Part shown: positions 1 to 5,800 of the stretch, in pieces
How positions within the stretch are numbered: position 1 is the first letter of the stretch
Layout: each line of letters begins with the position of its first letter
DNA from: JBMZCV01 sp049613665
Lineage (GTDB): Bacteria; Bacteroidota; Bacteroidia; Chitinophagales; UBA2359
Length of the DNA: 6,249 nt
Assembly (NCBI GenBank): GCA_049613665.1
Contig: JBMZCV010000233.1
Location: 1-6,249 of the forward strand
Reading direction: 5' to 3'
The notes under the pieces: generated by a model
Databases searched by the model: none
What the model saw: only the letters and a program-made list of their open reading frames with translations
What the model was told of the DNA's origin: nothing
Translations under genes and position numbers: made by a program

Positions 1-180
1 TATTAACTACTGCTTGTTATAAAAATGAACACCCAAATTGTCAGAGAACCAAAAAGCAAAAAAAAAATTTACAAAAAAAACAAATAGAAATAGCCACAAT
101 TATATATTATTTTTTTGCTTAAAAGAAGCATTCTAACATAATTTAACATAGTTTCTTGAATATTATTTTTGCACAAATCA

Positions 181-212
181 TTTAAATATAGTAAATTACA
201 GGTTTAGTTTTG
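181..212 (+). promoter_or_regulatory. Candidate Bacteroidota-type promoter for xisHI
   Basis: TAGTTTTG at 205-212 matches the Bacteroidota -7 consensus TAnnTTTG exactly. A TTTA at 181-184 lies 20 bases upstream, one mismatch from the -33 TTTG. Transcription would start near 218-220, giving a leader of about 50 bases before the xisH ATG at 271. The -7 box runs into the direct repeat and its internal dyad at 212-226, so a protein bound there could control it. A second TAnnTTTG match (TATTTTTG, 164-171) has no partner at a suitable distance. In DNA this AT-rich such matches occur by chance. Confidence 0.3.
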
Positions 213-241
213 CATTGTAAAAATGCTTAATTTTCAAAGAA
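208..241. repeat. Direct repeat copy 1 (left flank of xisHI)
   Basis: This 34-base segment begins TTTTGCATTG and ends TTAATTTTCAAAGAA. It matches positions 1056-1088 at 31 of 34 aligned positions, with two substitutions and one single-base gap. It ends 29 bases before the xisH ATG. Similarity to the second copy stops sharply on the right and weakens on the left, where 180-198 matches 1032-1050 at 14 of 19 positions. This copy also holds a perfect dyad, GCATT-N5-AATGC (212-226), which the other copy has lost. It could be a cassette boundary, a duplicated target or promoter region, or a protein-binding site. Confidence 0.7.
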
Positions 242-270
242 AAAATTAATAAATCTAACTAAAAAAACTT

Positions 271-684
271 ATGGCAAAAGATTTATACCACGAAAAAGTA
301 AAGAAAGCATTAAAAAAAGATGGTTGGAAAATTACTAATGACCCATATTTACTACAAAGTGGTAAAATCAAATATCAAGTTGATTTAGGTGCTGAAAAAT
401 TATTTGGAGCAAAAAAGGGAAATGTGAAAATTTTAGTTGAAGTTAAAAGTTTCGTTGGCCCTTCTGATATAAATGAATTTCATCGTGCTGTTGGACAGTA
501 TGTTGATTATTTAGTTGTTTTAAATGATGTAGAACCCGATAGGATTTTATATTTAGCTGTTCCTAATTTTGCATGGCATGATTTTTTTCAAGAAAAAGCA
601 ATACAAAAGGCATTAAATTTTATCAAAGCAAAAGTTTTGATATACAATCCAATACAAGAAACAATAGAAAAATGGATAAAATAA
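271..684 (+). CDS. xisH: XisH family protein (PD-(D/E)XK-like fold predicted)
   Basis: This 137-residue protein resembles XisH along its whole length, and its size fits the family. Recognisable stretches are DLGAEKLFGA (38-47), VEVKSF (56-61), EFHRAVGQY (69-77), RILYLAVP (91-98) and the tail VLIYNPIQETIEKWIK. In Anabaena, XisH and XisI are needed for controlled excision of the fdxN element, where the recombinase is XisF. No recombinase lies in this window, so the inherited name 'excision controlling factor' should not be taken as its role here. D38, E57 and K59, with an N-terminal E8 and a Q76-x3-Y80 pattern, resemble a PD-(D/E)XK nuclease active site; this is inferred from motif spacing. The ATG follows an A-rich leader, and the stop codon lies inside the start of xisI. 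Leucine is TTA in 11 of 13 cases, suggesting foreign origin. The biochemical activity is unknown. Confidence 0.9.
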   Translation: MAKDLYHEKVKKALKKDGWKITNDPYLLQSGKIKYQVDLGAEKLFGAKKGNVKILVEVKSFVGPSDINEFHRAVGQYVDYLVVLNDVEPDRILYLAVPNFAWHDFFQEKAIQKALNFIKAKVLIYNPIQETIEKWIK

Positions 685-1010
685 CTAAATATCAAAACAT
701 AATAATAGATTTTTTAAAAGAGCAAGCTAAACCAACAAAAGGGATTAGCGAAGATATACGAAGAGAAGTAATAATTGATAGAGTAAGTAATAATTTTCAA
801 TTACTTCATGTTGGTTGGAAAGAAAGTTATTATCAGTTTTTTGTAGCGTTTCACCTTTCCATTATCAATGATAAAATCTGGCTTCAATGGAATAGAACAG
901 AACATGAAGTTGTTGATTTTTTAATAGAAAAAGGAGTACCTAAAGACGATATTGTGTTAGGCTTGAAGCCTCCATTTGTACGAAAACATACAGGTTTTGC
1001 AACCGCATAA
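672..1010 (+). CDS. xisI: XisI family protein, partner of XisH
   Basis: This 112-residue protein is full length for XisI. Family hallmarks are FQLLHVGW (42-49), the beta strand KIWLQW (68-73), T76-E77, GVPKDDIVLG (88-97), a PP pair at 100-101, R104 and the C-terminal TGFA (107-110). XisI is almost always encoded directly after XisH, as here, and the two are thought to act together. The overlap of 13 bases in another frame implies translational coupling. XisI has no obvious DNA-binding or catalytic motif, so it may be a regulator or binding partner of the nuclease-like XisH; that is inference. Codon use is A/T-rich like xisH, with TTA for 4 of 8 leucines. A hairpin with a T-run lies about 77 bases after the stop and separates the pair from the arsenosugar genes. 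Confidence 0.9.
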   Translation: MDKITKYQNIIIDFLKEQAKPTKGISEDIRREVIIDRVSNNFQLLHVGWKESYYQFFVAFHLSIINDKIWLQWNRTEHEVVDFLIEKGVPKDDIVLGLKPPFVRKHTGFATA

Positions 1011-1055
1011 TAGAAAAAAACACAATACAACATATTAAAATTGTTAATTAAAATA

Positions 1056-1088
1056 TTTTGCATTATAAAATCCTTAATTTTCAAAGAA
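1056..1088. repeat. Direct repeat copy 2 (right flank of xisHI)
   Basis: This 33-base segment matches 208-241 except for G to A at 1065, one deleted A and G to C at 1072. It lies 45 bases after the xisI stop. The two copies bracket the gene pair with an 848-base offset, so recombination between them would remove both genes and leave one copy. The differences destroy the GCATT/AATGC dyad and the TAnnTTTG box spacing seen in the left copy, so this copy looks like the decayed one. Its last two bases form the first pairs of the terminator-like hairpin. Confidence 0.7.
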
Positions 1089-1124
1089 GGTGAGTCAAAC
1101 GTCATGTAGCTTACCTTAGTTTTT
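1087..1124 (+). terminator. Probable intrinsic terminator of xisHI
   Basis: AAGGTGAG (1087-1094) pairs with CTTACCTT (1110-1117) as an 8-bp stem with one G-U pair and a 15-base loop. Five T residues follow at 1120-1124. The position, 77 bases after xisI and before the next candidate promoter, fits a transcript end. The long loop and short T-run make it a modest terminator, and some read-through into the arsenosugar pair is possible. Confidence 0.45.
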
Positions 1125-1133
1125 CTTAAAACT

Positions 1134-1165
1134 TTTGGAACATAAAAATAACATCGCTAATTTAG
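1134..1165 (+). promoter_or_regulatory. Candidate promoter of the AhpD-like/arsS pair
   Basis: TTTG at 1134-1137 and TAATTTAG at 1158-1165 are 20 bases apart. They match the Bacteroidota -33 TTTG and -7 TAnnTTTG boxes with one mismatch in the second. Transcription would begin about 40 bases before the ATG at 1213. It lies just after the hairpin ending xisHI, so the two operons would be transcribed separately. The match also argues against starting the following protein at the TTG at 1135, which would lie inside the -33 box. Confidence 0.35.
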
Positions 1166-1212
1166 CCTATTTTAGTATAAAAATTATTTTTAAATATCAT
1201 AAAATAGAAGCG

Positions 1213-1545
1213 ATGAATACATATTATAATCCAGAAGATTTGAAAAAATTTGGAGCTATCGGCGATTTCAACAAAAAGCTAGCTAGTAAGTTTTTTGATT
1301 ATTATGGCGAAGTTTTTAAGGAAGGAAGCCTCACAACTAGAGAAAAATCTCTAATTGCTTTGGCTGTTTCTCATGCCTTGCAATGTCCTTATTGCATAGA
1401 CTCATACTCGCATGATGCTCTTGAAAAAGGATGTACAGAAGAGCAAATGATGGAAGCTGCTCATGTCGCTTGTGCCATTCGTGGCGGTGCGGCATTGGTG
1501 CATAGCGTGCAAATGATGAATCACGTTGATAAAGTGATGATGTAA
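1213..1545 (+). CDS. Arsenosugar-associated AhpD/carboxymuconolactone decarboxylase-like protein
   Basis: This 110-residue protein has one carboxymuconolactone-decarboxylase (CMD/AhpD) domain. It resembles the small peroxidase-like proteins annotated beside ArsS in arsenosugar loci. The redox motif is C58-P-Y-C61, preceded by E44 and H54 and followed by the helix IRGGAALVHSV (89-99). In AhpD the CxxC is helped by a His four residues after the second Cys. Here that position is Y65, and a His comes two residues later (H67). It may supply thiol reducing power to ArsS or to its arsenic substrate; this is inferred from linkage. I chose the ATG at 1213 because it gives the usual family length. An in-frame TTG at 1135 would add 26 unlikely residues and overlap a promoter. 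The stop overlaps the arsS start as TAATG, so the two are probably co-translated. Confidence 0.82.
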   Translation: MNTYYNPEDLKKFGAIGDFNKKLASKFFDYYGEVFKEGSLTTREKSLIALAVSHALQCPYCIDSYSHDALEKGCTEEQMMEAAHVACAIRGGAALVHSVQMMNHVDKVMM

Positions 1546-2576
1546 TGAAATCATTAAAAGCACAAAATCATCTTTTTGCCAGCAGCGAAGCACAGCTCGA
1601 CAAGCTCAATGAAAATAATATCATTGCTTTTGCTGACAAAATAAAACAAAATGGTGTCGAAGCATTGAAGCCAACAAGCCTCGACATCTTTCAAATAAAT
1701 GTTGGCAAAATGTGTAATCAGACCTGCAAACATTGTCATGTAGATGCAGGCCCCGACCGAAAAGAAATCATGACAAGAGAAACAATGCAGCAATGTGTTG
1801 ATATTCTCAAAAAACACGACATACAAACGGTAGATTTGACAGGCGGAGCTCCAGAAATGAACCCTAACTTTAGATGGTTTGTTGAAGAGATTAGCCAACT
1901 GAACCGACATATCATTGACCGTTGCAACTTGACGATTATTACGGCAAACAAGAAATATCACGATTTGCCACAGTTTTTCGCCAAACACAAAGTTGAAGTT
2001 GTCGCCTCGCTGCCACATTACACCGCTCGGCGAACAGATAGCCAAAGAGGAAATGGCGTTTTTGAGCGTTCGATAAAAGCTTTGCAAATGCTCAACGAAG
2101 TTGGTTATGGAAAAGAAGGAACAGGTTTGCAACTCAATTTGGTCTATAATCCGACAGGTGCGATACTGCCAGGCCCTCAAAAAGAATTGGAAGCAGACTA
2201 CAAAAAACAATTGCAACGACAATACGGCATCACTTTCAATAATTTGTATGTGATTACGAATTTGCCAATTAGTCGCTTTCTCGATTATTTGGTCATCAGC
2301 GGAAACTATGAAGATTATATGCAAAAACTCATAGATGCCTTTAATCCTGCTGCGGTAGCAAACGTAATGTGTCGAAACACCTTGTCTATCGGCTGGGACG
2401 GTTACATTTATGATTGCGACTTCAACCAAATGTTAAACTTAGAATCAAATGGCAATGTGAAACATATAGCAAATTTTGATTTTGAAGCTTTGATGCAAAG
2501 AAACATTGTGATTGACCAACATTGCTATGGCTGTACGGCTGGCTTAGGTTCTAGCTGTGGCGGCCAAACAGTTTAA
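1545..2576 (+). CDS. arsS: Arsenosugar biosynthesis radical SAM enzyme ArsS
   Basis: This 343-residue cytosolic iron-sulfur enzyme is full length. The radical SAM cluster motif is C57-x3-C61-x2-C64, and the SAM-binding GGAPE is at 100-104. The C-terminal half carries C276, C291, then C327-x2-C330 and C338 in the ending HCYGCTAGLGSSCGGQTV, a pattern suited to auxiliary cluster binding. Studied ArsS enzymes join the 5'-deoxyadenosyl group of SAM to dimethylated arsenic, giving the arsenosugar precursor 5'-deoxy-5'-dimethylarsinoyl-adenosine. Some family members are selenoproteins; this one ends at TAA with only cysteines and no internal TGA. The start codon shares one base with the preceding stop. 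No arsM, arsR or arsenic transporter gene is in the window, so the dimethylarsenic supply must be encoded elsewhere, or the true substrate may differ. Leucine codons are mainly TTG and CTC (22 of 30), unlike xisHI. Confidence 0.88.
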   Translation: MKSLKAQNHLFASSEAQLDKLNENNIIAFADKIKQNGVEALKPTSLDIFQINVGKMCNQTCKHCHVDAGPDRKEIMTRETMQQCVDILKKHDIQTVDLTGGAPEMNPNFRWFVEEISQLNRHIIDRCNLTIITANKKYHDLPQFFAKHKVEVVASLPHYTARRTDSQRGNGVFERSIKALQMLNEVGYGKEGTGLQLNLVYNPTGAILPGPQKELEADYKKQLQRQYGITFNNLYVITNLPISRFLDYLVISGNYEDYMQKLIDAFNPAAVANVMCRNTLSIGWDGYIYDCDFNQMLNLESNGNVKHIANFDFEALMQRNIVIDQHCYGCTAGLGSSCGGQTV

Positions 2577-2595
2577 AACAGAATGTATAAAAAAA

Positions 2596-2627
2596 TGTGG
2601 CGTTGTTTATAAAAAAATAACGCCACA
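2596..2627. terminator. Strong hairpin after arsS, T-run on the minus strand
   Basis: TGTGGCGTTGTTT (2596-2608) and AAATAACGCCACA (2615-2627) form a 13-bp stem with one G-U pair and a 6-base loop, starting 19 bases after the arsS stop. It is the most stable hairpin seen in the window. Seven A residues precede it at 2589-2595, so the T-run typical of an intrinsic terminator is on the minus strand; the plus strand continues AAAATAAG. It may end or protect the arsS transcript without a U-tract, or stop antisense transcription coming from the right. Confidence 0.6.
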
Positions 2628-2684
2628 AAATAAGAAAAAATATTTTTAACTAAAAAGTTACAAACATTTTACTAAAATGATTAA

Positions 2685-2716
2685 TTTGACAACATAGAAG
2701 TTTATTAATATTTTTC
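2685..2716 (+). promoter_or_regulatory. Candidate promoter of the DUF4175 gene
   Basis: TTTG at 2685-2688 and TATTTTTC at 2709-2716 are 20 bases apart, matching the Bacteroidota -33/-7 pattern with one mismatch in the final base. Transcription would begin near 2722 and leave a leader of about 95 bases before the ATG at 2818. It follows the hairpin after arsS, consistent with a separate transcription unit. The surrounding DNA is very A/T-rich, so this remains a pattern match only. Confidence 0.35.
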
Positions 2717-2817
2717 ATACACATTTTATAAAAATAGAAGAAAGAAAAACAAGAAATGAGTTTAATTGTTACTTGAAAACAATCGAACTTACATTAATAC
2801 TTAGCCATAATAAAAAC

Positions 2818-5800
2818 ATGAAGCAGAATAGTAACTACAATTTACTGATTTCAAAACTAGATAAGTTTACACGAAAATACTACACAAACCGTCTCATCAA
2901 AGGCACATTGTATAGTGTTGGACTTGTGTTAGCACTTTTTTTAGCTATCAATATTACAGAACATTACCTTTTTCAAAGTCAGGTATATAACTCGCCATCT
3001 TTGCGAAAAGGTTTATTTTATGGCTTTTTGGGTACTAGCGGCCTAGCAATTTTTGCGTGGGTTTTAGTACCTCTGATGCAAATTTTTAGACTCGGACGCA
3101 TTATTTCGCACGAACAAGCCGCTCAAATTATCGGAACACATTTTGGAAATGTAGAAGATAAGTTGCTCAATGTATTGCAACTAAAAAACCAAGCAGATGC
3201 ACTCAATACAGATACTTCGCTCATAGAAGCAAGTATTGACCAAAAAATTGACGACATCAAGCTAGTGCCGTTTACAAATGCCGTAGATTTGACCAAAAAC
3301 CGTGAATATCTGAAATATGCACTTATTCCATTGCTATTTTTCTTAGGTGTTTGGGTCTTCAACAAGGCATTGATTGCCAATAGTACAGACCGATTGATAA
3401 ATAACGACAAAGAGTATATTCCAGATGCACCTTTTCATTTTTCGGTAACTGATGCCGACAAATTGGAGGTTATTCAGTATGAAGATTTGAAAATAGAGGT
3501 AAAAGTTGATGGTACGGTTTTGCCAAATGAAGCCAATATTCACATCAACAACTTTCCATATAAGTTGAAAAAAGAATCGCCAACGGCCTTTTCTTATAAG
3601 TTCAATAAAATGGCGAAAGAAACGACTTTTTATCTCGAAGCTGATGGTGTGCGTTCAAAAACTTATACCGTAAAAGTGATACCAAAACCTGCGATGTTGA
3701 GTTTTGATGCTTCGCTAAAATACCCTTCTTATTTGGGCAAAAAAAATGAAGTATTGCGAAATTCTGGCGATATGATTATTCCAACAGGAACATCTGTGAG
3801 CTGGGGATTTGAGGCACAACATACAGATAAAGTAGAAATAAAGTTTGGCAAAAATGGCAAACGTAAAGAAATAAATCGCAAAAGTGATGAGTTGTTTACG
3901 ACCAAAAAACGCTTTTATAAAGACGCAACCTATACGGTTTTCTTGTCGAATGACAGAATTAAAGATGCCGACTCTATCAGCTATGCTATTTCAGTCATTC
4001 CAGATGTTTATCCAACCATTTCAGCGGAAGAAAAAAGAGACACCAATGATGCAAAATACTTGTATTTTTATGGCGATGCTTCTGATGATTATGGCGTAAA
4101 AGATGTCGTTTTTAAATACAAAGTCGAAACAGAAAAAAGAACTACAAATAGCTATCAAGAAATTCCGATAGAAAAAAATGTCGGAAAAATGGCTACAAGT
4201 TTTACACATACTTGGGACTTAAATCGCCTAAATTTGAAAGCTGGCGATCGCCTTACCTATTTCTTTGAAGTTTGGGACAATGATGCTGTAAATGGCAGCA
4301 AAAATGCTCGTAGTCAAATGATGTCTTACGAATTGCCTAGCATTGAGCAGCTCGACGAAATGGTGGAGCAAAACAATGAGGAAATGAAAGAAGACTTGGA
4401 AGCAATGCTCGAAGATACAAAAGATTTGAAAGAAAATATTAAGGAACTAAAAGAAGATTTGGTACAGAAAAAAGATTTGAATTGGGAAGACAAAGAGAAG
4501 ATTGAGCAGATGATTCAGAAGCACAATGAAATGGAAAAGCAAGTAGAAGATTTGCAAGAAAAATTTGAAGAAAATAAAGCTCAACAAGAAGAATATAAAG
4601 AATTTTCGGAAGAAACAAAAGAAAAACAAGAGAAGTTAGAAGAGTTGATGGAAGAAGTGATGAGCGATGAAATGAAGGAATTGATGGAAAAATTGGAAAA
4701 AATGCTCGAAGAGATGAATAAAGAAGACATCATGGAAGAGCTAGAGGAATTTGAGATGAATGACGAGCAGTTGGAACAAGAATTAGACAGAATGTTGGAG
4801 CTGTTCAAAGAATTGGAAATGGAGCAGAAAATGGAAGAAACCATTAGCAAATTAGAGGAATTGGCCGAAGAGCAAGAAGAATTGAGCGAGGAAACAGAAC
4901 AGAAACAAGAAGGCGAAGATATGGCCGAGCAAGAAGAAAAACAAGAAGAAATAGACGAAAAATTTGATGATTTGAAAGAAGATATGAAAGAGCTTGACGA
5001 AATGGCAAAAGAGCTGAATAAAAAGAATGATATGCAGGAAGAAACAAAAGAACAACAAGAGCAAATCAGTCAAGATATGGAGCAGAGTATGGAGCAAATG
5101 GATCAGGGCAAAGCACAAGATGCAAGTAAAAAACAACAAGATGCGGCTCAAAAAATGCAAGATATGGCACAGCAAATGCAGATGATGCAAATGCAAATGC
5201 AGCAAGAGCAGATGGAAGAAGATATGCAGGCAATTCGTCAGTTGCTCGAAAATTTGATTACGCTATCGAAAGACCAAGAAGATTTGATGGACGACATTTC
5301 GATTATGGATGTCAATACGCCGAAATATACGGATTTGGTACAAATTCAACACAAACTGCAAGATGATGCCGAACTCGTAGAAGATAGTCTAATCGCTTTG
5401 AGCAAAAGGGTTTTTCAGCTAGAAGCTTTCATTACAAAAGAATTGCGAGAGGTAAAAACAAACATGATTGATGCACTTGACTTTTTGGGCGACCGCAAAA
5501 AAGACAATGCAAATACCAATCAGCAGTTTATTATGACGAGTCTCAACAATTTGGCTCTGATGCTAGACGAGGTTCAGCAGCAAATGCAGCAGCAAATGGC
5601 ACAGCAAATGCAAGGCAATCAAATGTGTAATAAACCAGGCAACAAACCAGGTGGCAAACCAGGAAGTATGGGCAAAATGCAGAAGGATTTGAATGGTCAG
5701 ATTAAAAAAATGCAGCAAGGCATGAAACCAGGCGGCAAACCGATGAGTAAAGAAGTGGCTCAAATGGCAGCACGACAAGCGGCTATTCGTCAGGCACTCG

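Larger units (their letters stand above)
1..270. other. Intergenic leader region upstream of xisH, no supported gene
   Basis: This very A/T-rich stretch contains homopolymer A and T runs and no convincing gene. One + strand frame is open from the left edge to a TAA at 120-122. It could be the Lys-rich tail of an upstream gene, but the peptide is low complexity and I do not recognise it. A 20-codon ATG reading frame at 25-87 is equally Lys-rich and unsupported. The right part holds a candidate promoter and the first copy of the direct repeat, both listed separately. The last 30 bases before the xisH ATG are A-rich with no Shine-Dalgarno-like sequence, as is usual in Bacteroidota. Confidence 0.5.

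Noticed and set aside
25..87. 20-codon ATG reading frame near the left edge
   Set aside because: It is Lys-rich, lies in an A-homopolymer region and has no recognisable features; it is expected by chance.
116..130. Small inverted repeat TGCTT/AAGCA
   Set aside because: It has only five pairs and no T-run after it on either strand, so it is likely chance in AT-rich DNA.
271..1010. Interpretation of xisHI as proof of a programmed excision element here
   Set aside because: No XisF-like recombinase or interrupted gene is present, and XisHI pairs are common without such elements.
1135..1212. Upstream TTG start extending the AhpD-like protein by 26 residues
   Set aside because: The extension is low-complexity and AT-rich, overlaps the candidate promoter, and makes the protein longer than its family. 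The ATG at 1213 gives the usual length.
1554..2429. 291-codon minus-strand open frame opposite arsS
   Set aside because: It lies wholly antisense to a clear radical SAM gene, has no recognisable domain, and its composition is what the complement of arsS codons would give.
2731..2740. AAAATAGAAG upstream of the DUF4175 gene, also found at 1201-1210 upstream of the AhpD-like ATG
   Set aside because: Ten A-rich bases shared between two AT-rich leaders at different distances from the start codon is plausible chance. The flanks do not match.
2756..2776. Six-codon leader peptide frame before the DUF4175 gene
   Set aside because: It is too short and unremarkable. There is no run of regulatory codons and no attenuator hairpin between it and the gene.
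2773..2817. Upstream TTG start adding 15 residues to the DUF4175 protein
   Set aside because: An ATG 45 bases later has an A-rich leader and gives a basic N-terminus before the first membrane segment. The extension has no clear feature of its own, though it cannot be excluded.
4447..5205. Several minus-strand open frames rich in Phe, Ser, Leu and His
   Set aside because: They are the complement of the purine-rich Glu/Lys/Gln/Met codons of the coiled coil, which rarely produce stops on the other strand.
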